Below, piece by piece: positions 8,401-15,544 of a stretch of DNA of 20,631 nucleotides. The translations under genes and the position numbers were made by a program. How positions within the stretch are numbered: the first letter of the stretch is position 1; each line of letters starts with the position of its first letter. Origin of the DNA: an uncultured Bacteroidales bacterium (GTDB lineage Bacteria; Bacteroidota; Bacteroidia; Bacteroidales; Paludibacteraceae); NCBI GenBank assembly GCA_937911235.1, contig CALDPN010000065.1:1-20631 (forward strand). Direction: 5' to 3'. The notes beneath the pieces were generated by a model, which ran no database searches, was not told the DNA's origin, and saw nothing but the letters and a program-made list of their open reading frames with translations.

Positions 8401-11400
8401 CCTGCTGTTAAACTTATTTGGTCTTCTGCTGTTGGGTTTACACCTACACCTTGCCAAATATATCTGTAGTTTGGTGTACCTCCATCCACTATCAGGTCTA
8501 TTTCACCTTCTGTGGCATTATAACATTTGTTTTGTTTTACTGTGCTTGTAGCTGAAAGTGTTTTATTTGGTTGGGTAACTTCCACAGAGTGAGATACTTG
8601 ACAACCATTGCTATCTTTAACGTCGATATTATAAATTTTGGCACCTAAGCCTATTGCATGATTATCACTTTGTAGTTTAGAAGGGTCTACACTACCCCAA
8701 TCCACTGTATAGATATTTGTACCTCCCTTGATATCAAGTATAATAACACCATCTTCGTCATTGTAACATTTGTTTTCTAAAACTGATAATAAAGATGTTG
8801 TTACTACTAACTCTGGATTTTCTGATACTACGTAAACATCTTGATAAATATTGCCATCTGCATCTTTTATCATTACTTTATACTCGCCTGACACTAGGCC
8901 ATTTACCTCGTTTTTACCTTCGCCAGAAGCTACCACTGTTCCAGTTTCATCTGTCCATTCGAAGTTATATGGTTGAGTACCTCCGCTTACTGTTAGACTA
9001 ATAACACCATTTGAAAATCCAAAGCAAGTTGGGTTTACTATAGTGTGTTGTACACGTATTTCTGTAGGTTCAAAAATAGTAACTGACGCTGTTTTCTTAC
9101 AACCTCTAGCATCTTCCACTAATACAGAATAGGTACCTGCTTTTAATTGATCTAAATCTTCTGAATGTCTATTAGTGTCGTCGATGCTAATACCAGTCCA
9201 AGTGTATTTATAAAGGCCTGCAGCATCTTGTGTGCCACCGGTAACTGTGATTTCTATCTTACCTGTAGCATCACCGATTACTTGTACGTCAACTTTGTTA
9301 TCTACTGTAATAGTAAGCTCTTTGTCTGGAGCTGTTACTGTGACAGATTCTTCATAAATACAACCATTGGCATCTTCTACTATTAGCTGATATTCACCTT
9401 TGGCAACAACTGCTGTTGGTTCATCTGTTACAAATACATTGCCTGTGCTTTCTATCTTTTCCCAAGTGTATTTATATGGACCTACACCTGCATTTGATTG
9501 CACTTGTGCTGCTAGTGTAGCTGTAGTTGCACCATAACAATCTACTTCTGATTGTTCTATTTTCGCTACTAGTTTGTTTGGTTCTACTATTTCAAAGTCT
9601 GCTTTTTGCACACAACCAATACCGTCTGTAACTTCGTAGGTATATTTGCCAACACCTAAAAGTATAGAACTTTGTGCGGTTAACACCTCGGCTCCTGTGG
9701 TTGTATCTAGTAGTCGGTGATTGTATGGTAGTTCACCACCTCTAACCGAACCTTTAAATGTACCATCTTTTCTTTCAAAACAAGAAATATTTGTGCTTGT
9801 AACAGAAGCACTAAGTTGCTCTATAACAAATTCTTTCGACAACTGAAGTGAACAGCTTGTTGCATTTGGATCTACTGCCACTACGTATGCTGTGGCTTGG
9901 TTTACATCTATGGCTTTAAATTCTACTATTTGGTTTACAGCTGTAGTAGTTACTGCATCATAAACACCACCGTTTACATACAAGTCGTATCTAATGCCTA
10001 GTTCTGTATTTTCCAACTTCACTGATGTTTTATTGTCGGGATGACAGTAAAGTGAAATATCTTTAACTTCCTCAATCTTAGATATAAAGAATGATTTTGT
10101 TTTTTTAGAGCTACAGATTAGAGTACCATCTACTGGGTCGAAAAACTCGTGATACATTGTCACAGTGTAGAAACCTTCTGGAAGTTCTGATGGGAACAAT
10201 ATTGCTGTACCATCACCATTATCTACAAATGCTGTTGGGAACTGAGCAAGGTGTGAAAATTCAAATCTTGTATTCGCTGGGAAATTTGCTTCAATATCTC
10301 TTCTAACTTCGTCTGAACAAATAACCTCATTGTGTTTAAATCCTATAAAGTCTGAAGTTTGATCAAGCACCTTAAAGTTCTTAGTTATAGTAGATTCACA
10401 AGTTTGTGTATCACCATTTTCATCTAAATATTCTTCTACATAGTGATATGTAACTGGATATATAGTATTGTATGTAGAATTTGATAAGTCTATAAGACCT
10501 GTTCCATCGCCGTTATCTGTAAGACCTATAGTTGGAACAGTTGAGAAATAAACTTTATCTTGTGCGTTTTGTGGTTTTGGAGCACCTTCTATATCGTGCA
10601 GACCTGCAGGTTCACAAATATATGGAGCAACTTGCAAGGTCATATTCTCTACACCACGCACTTGGAATGGTTTACTTGCTTGGCCTTCGCAACCAAATTC
10701 GTTCTTTACTTTGTATTCAATTGTAAATTGACCTAAACCAGACACTTCTGTATTGAACACATAGCCAACCAATGTTTCAACTGGTAAAAGTGGGTCGGTG
10801 AGAGTAATTTCACCACCAGAATAATTAGGTAATATAGAGATTTTTTCACCATAGCAATAATCATCCTTCATTCTCATATCTACAACTGGAGTAGGATTTA
10901 CCACCACTACTTCGCTATACTCAGCATCGCAAGTGCCATCATTATAGACATAAGTGATAGTATATTGCCCTTCGCCTAAACCTGGGTCGAACACTGGTGA
11001 GTCGTTAATGTCTATTCCGTCAAGCACCCTTACACCATTTTGATCAACTATTTTTATATAACCTGTGGTAGGCACTGTAGCTGACACTGTTATAACAACA
11101 GGGTCGTCTTCTGAGCAGAATTCTTTTTTAGGAAGGTTGAATGAGCTTATCAACACTGGATTTACTATAGTAAAGATAGCAGATTCACTATATTTACATC
11201 CAGAATTGTCTACTACAGTATATATTATTTTGTGATCACCTGCCTTACCTAGAGAAGGGTTGATTTCTATACCCTTACCGTCGGCAGTGTCTCCCACATA
11301 CATAGCATTATCGTCACGAGAAAGAGAAAACTTACCTGGATTTTGAGCTGCTTTGATTGTAGCTGACTCATTATTTATACAGATAGGATTTGGAGAAATC

Positions 11401-14400
11401 AATATACCACCAGATTCTACGTAAGTGGTAGGTTTACTGTTGATAATTAAATCTTTAGTAGAAATACCTGTACATCCGTAGTTGTCCGTTACTTTATATG
11501 ACACAAAATATTTAACACCTGCTGTTACCCCTTTTACTTGTGCTTCTGCTAAATCTTCGCTTGTTTCCACCACAGATGCACCGCCAACTAAATTATTGTC
11601 AGACTGAATATACCATTCTCCTGCTGCCACCTGAGGGTGACCTTGCACTTTGATTACATCCTTTGGATTTGCAGGGTTTGGTTGACATTGTTGAAATGAA
11701 GTTGCCCAATCATTTGGTTTTTCATTTGTTGGTGCCAATGTCCAGTTAACTTCTTTGTTGATTGCACTTACAGTTACATGGAATACGGTATCTAAATTGC
11801 AACCATATTTAACGTCTGTATATTGGTATTTTATTTCAAAGTCGGTGGTTGTGCTTACTTGTGAAGGGTCGAAATAACTTCCATCAAAAAATCCAGCCGG
11901 TGTGGTTGAAAATTTTCCACCAACAGGATTGGTAATAGGAAGAACTTTAGGGTCATTTGAACATAGGAAGTATTTACCGTCATTTGTTGTTTTAGTGAAA
12001 CCAGAAATCTCTGCTTTCTGTTTTGGTGCCACTTCTACAGTATATTCCGCAGGCACTTTACATCCTTCTGGTGTTTCAACAGTAAGTTGGTATGTGTGAG
12101 TTAGAGTAGCATCTATAGAAATAGAGTTGCCGCCTTCTCCAGATTCCCATATAAATTTTGACCCTGGTTCATTGTAGTCAACATATAAGTTAACTTTATC
12201 TCCAAAGCAAACAGGATTTGACTTCGACGCCTTAAGTGTAAAACTTGCAAGGCTAGACATTTTCATATCCAATGTAGGAATATATACGGATGGATCGTAA
12301 ACCCTTTTACAAACTGCGTCACTTACCTCAGATACTTTAAATACAGTTGCCGCAGTTGGAGTATATTGAAAATCGTGGAAATTGCCATTAATTTTTATTT
12401 CTTCTGGAGCATCATTGGTTAAAAGAGTAAATTTGTATGGAGCCACGCCTCCTGTTATTTCCACTCTTACTGTAACCTTATCACCAGGACAAGCCACTGT
12501 AGAGTTAAGCATTCTAATACTTGCTTCTGGAGAAGATTCTGCCTTCACAACAACTAAACCAGACATTAATTCTTCACAAGTATCGTAGCCTATTTTTCTT
12601 GCTTTAACTCTATAGTTGCCTGCAGTTACATCAGACCATACTATTTGTGTATTTGTTCCTGAAGTCCATGATGGTAATGCTGGAACATCATCTTTGACTA
12701 ACATGTATTCGGTATCGGTATCCGAGCCACTAAGAATAACATCTATATCTGTATTCAGAGAACCATTACAATATGAGCCTCCGCCTGAAAGTGTATAAAC
12801 TGTTGGTTTATCTACTTTATAGACAGACACCGAACTAGTACTTTCACAGTTTTGCACCGCTGTAGAAGACACTGTCAATGTATAAACTTTGTCTTCTGTA
12901 ACTCTATTTATTGTAGGAGTTGCAATATTTGCATTATTTAAATCACCTGCATTATCCCATTTGTATCTTACACCAAGAACACCCTCTGTACCTATCTGAG
13001 TAGAACTTCCGTAACAAACAAATTTGTCTGGTCCGGCATTTGCCACAGGACGTTTAACTACTGTTATCGTTGCATCAGCCTTTGTAGCGCAAGAAGGTAA
13101 TTCGTCTAGTGAAGCAATAAGTTTCACATTGGTATCTTCGCTTAATGAACTTAAAGTTTGACTAACACCTCCACCAATGTATGAATAAGTAGTGCCATCA
13201 GTAGATGCCTCCCAACTATAACTTTCTTTTGTTGGATCTGCCATTGTGTTATTTATAGTCACAAATCCATCTTCACAAATTGTAAATTTATTTGGACTTA
13301 AACTAACAATTGGTTTTTTTAGCACAAAAACTTTAACTTTGTCTTGAGACTTACAAGAACTTGACTCTTTATTTGAAGCGGTAAGTGTAAATTCAGCATC
13401 AAGATAAAGTGGTTTTGTTTTTACTGATAGAGAATTTGCACTTTCAAGTTTAGCACTTGGAGACCAAACATAGTTTACATTATTATCACTTGCTATTCCT
13501 TCGGCAAGTATAGCAAAGTCTTCTTCACAAATAGTAAGGTCGTGACCTGCATTGGCTTCTGGCACCTCATAAACAGTCACTTTCACCTCACTTCTACCAC
13601 TTTCACAGCCTGCAGGCGACTTTTGTGCTACCCAGTAAGAAATTTTATCGGCTGAATTTTTGTCGAAAGTAACAGGTGCAACTATTGAAGATGATGCTGT
13701 TAAAGACTCATACCAAACAAGCGTGTTAGAAGCACTTGATTTTGTAACCAAATCTTCCCAAATACCTGTACCTTCCTCTGCACAAGCTTTGTACTCTGTT
13801 ACTCGTGGAGAGTTTGGTACCGATTTTGCAACTATACTTGAGTTTGCTGAGTTTTTGCAAGTAACACCTCCTACATGGTTACTTACCTCTAAGTTTAGTG
13901 TATAAGTAGTACCGTCTGAAAAATTTGAAAATGAATATTCTCCATTTGTCGGAGTAATAGTACTGCCATTAATCTTCCATACTTGAGTATATGTAGATGG
14001 ATACGCAGAATTGTTATCCAATTTGAAAGTAATAGGCTTACCACATTCTTGTGTGGCAGAAATTTGCGGAATCTCTGGCGTAGCAGCATAGTAGCGTGAA
14101 GCTGTGCCTGTAACAGAATCTATACCATCTGTTGCTGTTACGGTTAAAATATAATTTACACCATCCTGAGGATTGTTAACTGTGTAAACCCCTCTATCAT
14201 CTGCCGAACCTGTGCCTGTATTTAAAGACCAAGTATAATTTAGCGAAGCATCATAGTTTGCAACTGTAAAATACACCGCACCACCACACTGCATAGCATT
14301 AGGAGTTACATTTGGAGCTGTTACTGCCACCACAGCAGGATTCTGCAAAGGGTCTAAAGTAGAACCAGTAGTAGGATCGCTAGATGACTGAGCACAAACA

Positions 14401-14462
14401 TTCGCACAAACTGCCCAAGACAGCATTAGAGAGCAAAATCTGAATAGATTTTTCATTTTCAT
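2499..14462 (-). CDS. Giant (3987-residue) SprB-like T9SS-secreted repeat protein with type B C-terminal domain
   Basis: A surface protein of roughly 420 kDa, probably an adhesin or gliding-type filament. Domain order: signal peptide (residues 1-25, ending CANVCAQ); ~1,500 residues of Ig/PKD-like domains, many starting with a Cys motif such as TICEEDF, TICEDGF, FVCYGSS or YICEPAG; 18 SprB-type repeats (~1559-3039); three 'GxxPW' domains (~3040-3255); two PKD-like domains with W-P-GY/F-VSG (~3260-3470); three W-x-GxG-x-I-R-W domains (~3480-3720); two PKD domains with FGDG motifs (~3724-3880); and a T9SS type B (gliding-motility-associated) C-terminal domain (3888-3987). Family knowledge: the C-terminal domain directs T9SS export across the outer membrane, usually with an adjacent SprF. 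ATG 14462 is used; the Met two codons later (14456) is equally possible. The gene is intact and coupled to the PorP/SprF-like gene. Whether the cell actually glides cannot be told from this window. Confidence 0.93.
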   Translation of the reverse strand: MKMKNLFRFCSLMLSWAVCANVCAQSSSDPTTGSTLDPLQNPAVVAVTAPNVTPNAMQCGGAVYFTVANYDASLNYTWSLNTGTGSADDRGVYTVNNPQDGVNYILTVTATDGIDSVTGTASRYYAATPEIPQISATQECGKPITFKLDNNSAYPSTYTQVWKINGSTITPTNGEYSFSNFSDGTTYTLNLEVSNHVGGVTCKNSANSSIVAKSVPNSPRVTEYKACAEEGTGIWEDLVTKSSASNTLVWYESLTASSSIVAPVTFDKNSADKISYWVAQKSPAGCESGRSEVKVTVYEVPEANAGHDLTICEEDFAILAEGIASDNNVNYVWSPSAKLESANSLSVKTKPLYLDAEFTLTASNKESSSCKSQDKVKVFVLKKPIVSLSPNKFTICEDGFVTINNTMADPTKESYSWEASTDGTTYSYIGGGVSQTLSSLSEDTNVKLIASLDELPSCATKADATITVVKRPVANAGPDKFVCYGSSTQIGTEGVLGVRYKWDNAGDLNNANIATPTINRVTEDKVYTLTVSSTAVQNCESTSSVSVYKVDKPTVYTLSGGGSYCNGSLNTDIDVILSGSDTDTEYMLVKDDVPALPSWTSGTNTQIVWSDVTAGNYRVKARKIGYDTCEELMSGLVVVKAESSPEASIRMLNSTVACPGDKVTVRVEITGGVAPYKFTLLTNDAPEEIKINGNFHDFQYTPTAATVFKVSEVSDAVCKRVYDPSVYIPTLDMKMSSLASFTLKASKSNPVCFGDKVNLYVDYNEPGSKFIWESGEGGNSISIDATLTHTYQLTVETPEGCKVPAEYTVEVAPKQKAEISGFTKTTNDGKYFLCSNDPKVLPITNPVGGKFSTTPAGFFDGSYFDPSQVSTTTDFEIKYQYTDVKYGCNLDTVFHVTVSAINKEVNWTLAPTNEKPNDWATSFQQCQPNPANPKDVIKVQGHPQVAAGEWYIQSDNNLVGGASVVETSEDLAEAQVKGVTAGVKYFVSYKVTDNYGCTGISTKDLIINSKPTTYVESGGILISPNPICINNESATIKAAQNPGKFSLSRDDNAMYVGDTADGKGIEINPSLGKAGDHKIIYTVVDNSGCKYSESAIFTIVNPVLISSFNLPKKEFCSEDDPVVITVSATVPTTGYIKIVDQNGVRVLDGIDINDSPVFDPGLGEGQYTITYVYNDGTCDAEYSEVVVVNPTPVVDMRMKDDYCYGEKISILPNYSGGEITLTDPLLPVETLVGYVFNTEVSGLGQFTIEYKVKNEFGCEGQASKPFQVRGVENMTLQVAPYICEPAGLHDIEGAPKPQNAQDKVYFSTVPTIGLTDNGDGTGLIDLSNSTYNTIYPVTYHYVEEYLDENGDTQTCESTITKNFKVLDQTSDFIGFKHNEVICSDEVRRDIEANFPANTRFEFSHLAQFPTAFVDNGDGTAILFPSELPEGFYTVTMYHEFFDPVDGTLICSSKKTKSFFISKIEEVKDISLYCHPDNKTSVKLENTELGIRYDLYVNGGVYDAVTTTAVNQIVEFKAIDVNQATAYVVAVDPNATSCSLQLSKEFVIEQLSASVTSTNISCFERKDGTFKGSVRGGELPYNHRLLDTTTGAEVLTAQSSILLGVGKYTYEVTDGIGCVQKADFEIVEPNKLVAKIEQSEVDCYGATTATLAAQVQSNAGVGPYKYTWEKIESTGNVFVTDEPTAVVAKGEYQLIVEDANGCIYEESVTVTAPDKELTITVDNKVDVQVIGDATGKIEITVTGGTQDAAGLYKYTWTGISIDDTNRHSEDLDQLKAGTYSVLVEDARGCKKTASVTIFEPTEIRVQHTIVNPTCFGFSNGVISLTVSGGTQPYNFEWTDETGTVVASGEGKNEVNGLVSGEYKVMIKDADGNIYQDVYVVSENPELVVTTSLLSVLENKCYNDEDGVIILDIKGGTNIYTVDWGSVDPSKLQSDNHAIGLGAKIYNIDVKDSNGCQVSHSVEVTQPNKTLSATSTVKQNKCYNATEGEIDLIVDGGTPNYRYIWQGVGVNPTAEDQISLTAGQEYSVKVYDANGCSWEGSFTMDNPQELILSLTSKDITCNNAANGTIEAQVTGEAPFTYTWENSFGTTVLAGNYPKIENLSKDMYNVTVTDKLGCTKKASAEVKEPDALTAKVESKNISCNNANDGQIKVFAEGGSGIFTYALYKVGEVAPITTSNEIGVLEEGAYQYKVQDENGCNWTSNVINIINPDPIVITYNVTDVSIYGLSDGIIDLDIVGGTPSVTGYQIQWVNGPSIVTDPANPAFNADKEVVTGLKAGRYNVVVTDENNCAAVANIVVNQPEVITLDIDVKDVDCHGQTNGKVVLSNLQGGTAPYTITFIGRTSGVSRTDELIIDALPADVYDLKVIDVAGAEFNKEIEVKQPDEIVIKTVKELSKLSVDCFGNATGEIKVDITGGTAPYNYNWVGVTATNVDNVKDLATGTYAIMLTDAKNCTNNTYKETIAGPVGPLDISEHIVNNKCYGESNASIEISVTGGTAPYTYLWTGAGIEADKVDDQNQYSLYNGQSYKVTVIDDLNCTLDRVYKLDDRIELQVATSSKDVLCNRDRTGELHATISGGTGPVSYGWESSDGSYSSSELDINTLYAGKYIFKAKDSEGCEVVKEEIIDEPDVLTATLPADFALCGGIDDGELYVTVDGGTKPYTYLWHKDYDDVNPVGFGAHLTNLGAGIYQVFIKDRNGCEASDDAIIKASVPMNIIRKSIVHVSYNGFNDGSIEIEATGGTDPLTYTWSGPTIDPNVPVTGQSLTHLVAGYYYVTVEDAVGCKITERFEITQPEELTVEAKIDDIKCAGDLGKILLRVGGGTPNYTYEWTSINGYSNSTTNPEVTGLLAGVYDVTIKDSKGAETKRQYIISQKDPVEWTLLTSKTELDCFEQNIANINLHVVGGTLPYSIEWKGPDYTNSGVYSIGNLGVGTYTAEIIDANGCEPAVMFSQEITQPTEIVFDENLTHNICTNDRSGKIELNITGGVEPYSFTWSGFDVKLNEQNQENLPQGVYTLYFSDANNCEVQKEYKIQANNEISAIISGPSDICSREEFNIQIDVNGQAPWIIEYTDGFQTYSVTTEENINIFTHSLLSDSEFKLISVVDANGCSAKLSNGVQIDVHEIPQITIVSAQEDCCLGEPALVDIIFAGKGPWTISYTDGTLDYVDGPFTADRDYLKIIPTQIGTKTYTIKSVSNENCTVDVNYSVDITAYTYPNLEVNVSPYICEPNPLQVSLHATGEAPWHVVYYLNDLKYEYDMQAEDEVIDIYPNKPENVFLFESIKSGKRCVSKLDKTIQSQMGLLPLDATVVVGQNMVCRGSIVSFSTSEIPYATSYKWSFPSGFNIVSGLGSTEVQVQVSSNAQDGEIRVWGVNSCGEGVYTAINVQVDKPMSTGAEITIPPFVCDNESLFPLTVSEVENATNYEWIMPTGYTVVSGQGTRSVMVKIDKYAVSSEVQVIPSNICTEAEPIKAQIIIRPLPFAEAGVDFITDCSTEAVLMATNNANAITSEWRLVSGNAAFENTSLYNTKVSELMYGDNVLAWTVDDGFCLGYDLVTVTNQNPGITDPEFSELTICEDFMTLRAGKPEFGMGRWTLIAGDGEIQNPNSNETLITGLSNKRPNVIRWEVYSPQCSNSINVEVTSHDLNKLVDAGSDGVSTTGSYRLSARVINDSDVIGTWTVEAGSGTFDDPHNPNTVISGLSTGINTIRWTLKGYDCIAYDEIKIRMVDEPIASFNIETTEGCVPLTVQFTNTTIGNADYKWEFGDGSSSDLRSPIHIFENPGTYTVKLTASANGRVDTYTGEVNVLPSPEAAFSVAERQLYVPNAEAHFYSETEGGVNHYWLFGDGGSSDKANPVYTYLADGLYDVTYIVSDINLCSDTLVMEDYIKVGKDSYLVFPTAFTPNVEHSNGGLYSEGERRLDVFYPVGRNVDTYKLEIFSTWGNKVFESNDQYIGWDGYYMGQCAAQGVYLYRAEGRFKDGNSFQYSGNLMLIR
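2502..2801 (-). other. T9SS type B C-terminal secretion domain of the giant protein
   Basis: Residues 3888-3987 begin YLVFPTAFTPN, continue with YKLEIFSTWGNKVFES, YIGWDGYYMG and GVYLYRAEGRF, and end YSGNLMLIR. This is the conserved order of the gliding-motility-associated C-terminal domain: FTPN, then the I-F--WG--VF segment, GWDG, G-Y-Y, and a final L-R. The usual 'NGDG-ND' calcium-like motif after FTPN is replaced by NVEHSNGG. This domain marks the protein as T9SS cargo. Confidence 0.92.
3305..4020 (-). repeat. Three tandem W...IRW-type domains in the giant protein
   Basis: Three ~75-residue units share the pattern: W, then SG/AGxG, a two-strand stretch with N-x-x-(V/I), then N-(V/I)-(L/I)-(A/R)-W and a late Cys. 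The landmarks are EWRLVSGNAAF / VLAWTVDDGFC, RWTLIAGDGEI / VIRWEVYSPQC and TWTVEAGSGTF / TIRWTLKGYDC. The next residues start the PKD pair. Arrays of this kind are familiar in large Bacteroidota surface proteins. Unit boundaries are approximate. Confidence 0.7.
4700..5345 (-). repeat. Three tandem GxxPW domains in the giant protein
   Basis: Directly after the SprB array come three ~70-residue domains. Each has an early Cys motif (DICSREEF, DCCLGEPA, YICEPNPL), then GQAPWIIEYTDG, GKGPWTISYTDG or GEAPWHVVYYLND, and a late C. They are more like one another than like the flanking domains, which suggests local duplication. The function is presumably a structural spacer. Confidence 0.65.
5345..9788 (-). 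repeat. Array of 18 SprB-type repeats arranged as three blocks of six
   Basis: Each ~80-residue unit follows C-x-x-x-x-x-G-x-I-x-(V/L)-x-(V/I)-x-GGT-x-P-Y-x-Y-x-W, then (A/L)G-x-Y-x-V-x-(V/I)-x-D-x-x-GC, ending near a Pro. This is the SprB repeat first named from the Flavobacterium gliding adhesin. I count 18 units. Position-specific features recur every six units, giving blocks at 9788-8295 (residues 1559-2056), 8294-6792 (2057-2557) and 6791 to about 5345 (2558-~3039), i.e. ~498, 501 and ~482 residues. Because the repeats are coding and diverged, DNA-level identity is low. Confidence 0.85.
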
Positions 14463-14487
14463 AGATTTGATTTTAGTACAAAGTGTA

Positions 14488-14495
14488 CAAATATA
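14488..14495 (-). promoter_or_regulatory. Bacteroidota -7 box (TATATTTG) for the giant-protein operon
   Basis: The minus strand reads TATATTTG, a full match to TAnnTTTG, 25 bases upstream of the giant gene's ATG. The predicted start of transcription is near 14480, leaving a leader of under 20 bases. No convincing -33 TTTG is present. Two TTTGTAC copies in direct repeat flank the predicted start site (14474-14491). Confidence 0.55.
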
Positions 14496-14561
14496 ACGAA
14501 AAAATCTAATAATATATTGCTCTAAAGGGAAAAATCTTATTCTAAAGAATAAGGGGCGCGC

Positions 14562-14591
14562 AAAAAAAGGAAGTCGGTCACGACTTCCTTT
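14562..14591 (-). terminator. Terminator after glsA-glsB
   Basis: A perfect 11-base inverted repeat, AAAGGAAGTCG (14566-14576) with CGACTTCCTTT (14581-14591), closed by a four-base loop. On the minus strand it is followed by a run of seven T. It lies 5 bases beyond the glsB stop codon (14597-14599), separating the lipid operon from the giant-protein operon. Confidence 0.9.
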
Positions 14592-14596
14592 GTGAT

Positions 14597-15541
14597 TTAT
14601 AATTTAATATTTCCGAGATTTTCAAAGGTTTCTATATGCCTTGCTTTTTTCTCTTCGTGCATTTTTTCTATCGGCACTGCAATGGCAAATTCTATACGTC
14701 CACCCTCTACATTATCCTCAATATAACCAAACAATTTCATCTCTGGAGACAGCCCCATATAAGTGTTTACAAGCGGCGGAATATTCACTCCCCTTTCTCG
14801 CACTTTTGCATTTAAAATTCTATATTCTTCTTTGAAGTTTTCGCCTGTAAATAAGCCTCTTAACTCTTCCGGAAGACCTGTGCGTTTGAATGGAAGAATT
14901 GGTTCTACAAGATTCTCTTTATCGGTAAAATAAGTGTCGATAAAATCAAAAATAAGTTCTCTTGCAATTTCATCATAAGTTGGATAAACAGTAACTTTTC
15001 CGAAGAAATATTTCATGTCTGGGCGAAGCACTGTAATAGCACCCAAACCATCCCAAAGATTGTCTAAAGAAAAGATACTTTTTGAGCCCATTTTTGACGA
15101 TTGGTAGTCTGGATGCACAAACGAACGACCAAGTTCTATTGTGCTACCTAGATATTCATCGATAAATTTTTGTGAAAACTTATACATTCTAGAAGTTACC
15201 AAGTCTGGCTGACCATCTTCTTTAAATGCCACTTCGTTGCCAAAAATAAGTCTGTAACCAGCTATAATCTCTTCATTTTGTGGATCCCATACAAAAAGTT
15301 GCTTATAAGAACCATCGTTGGTATCGTACTCGTCCATATCAAGAGCCTTACCTGTGCCTGCTCCACAAAGACTAAACGCCAATTCTCTAATGCGTGCTAT
15401 TTCCTTCATCACATTTGGCGAGGCCGATGCGGTGGTTATATAAATTAAATTACCCGCTTTATTGGTGGTTCTTAGCAGTTTGTCCTCTGTCAATTCTGCT
15501 TTAATAAGCTCTCTATCAACGGGAATTAACAAATGTTCCAT
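14597..15541 (-). CDS. glsB: GNAT-fold N-acyltransferase, GlsB/OlsB-like (amino-acid lipid synthesis, first step)
   Basis: A 314-residue protein of the OlsB/GlsB acyltransferase family (often annotated 'hemolysin-like' or GNAT acetyltransferase). Recognisable segments are the early RELAFSLCGAGTGKALDMDEYD, the core strands QLFVWDPQNEEIIAGYRLIFG, and TIELGRSFVHPDYQ, followed by the ~190-260 helical region. In Bacteroides, GlsB N-acylates glycine with a 3-hydroxy fatty acid from acyl-ACP to give N-acyl glycine, which GlsA then O-acylates; the products are glycine lipids and, further on, related lipopeptides. It starts three bases after the glsA stop (15545-15547), so it is cotranscribed and probably coupled. 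The enzyme is expected at the inner face of the cytoplasmic membrane. The amino-acid specificity (Gly versus Orn or other) cannot be read from sequence; the glycine assignment rests on phylum and the paired glsA. Confidence 0.82.
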   Translation of the reverse strand: MEHLLIPVDRELIKAELTEDKLLRTTNKAGNLIYITTASASPNVMKEIARIRELAFSLCGAGTGKALDMDEYDTNDGSYKQLFVWDPQNEEIIAGYRLIFGNEVAFKEDGQPDLVTSRMYKFSQKFIDEYLGSTIELGRSFVHPDYQSSKMGSKSIFSLDNLWDGLGAITVLRPDMKYFFGKVTVYPTYDEIARELIFDFIDTYFTDKENLVEPILPFKRTGLPEELRGLFTGENFKEEYRILNAKVRERGVNIPPLVNTYMGLSPEMKLFGYIEDNVEGGRIEFAIAVPIEKMHEEKKARHIETFENLGNIKL

Positions 15542-15544
15542 ATA

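Noticed and set aside
5345..9788. Tandem repeats considered as a CRISPR or non-coding satellite
   Set aside because: The ~240-base periodicity is at protein level, in one open frame, and matches SprB repeats. There are no short identical direct repeats with unique spacers.
14537..14552. Small perfect inverted repeat TTATTC-TAAA-GAATAA upstream of the giant gene's promoter
   Set aside because: Only six A/T-rich pairs and no T run. It could be an operator, but nothing supports this beyond symmetry.
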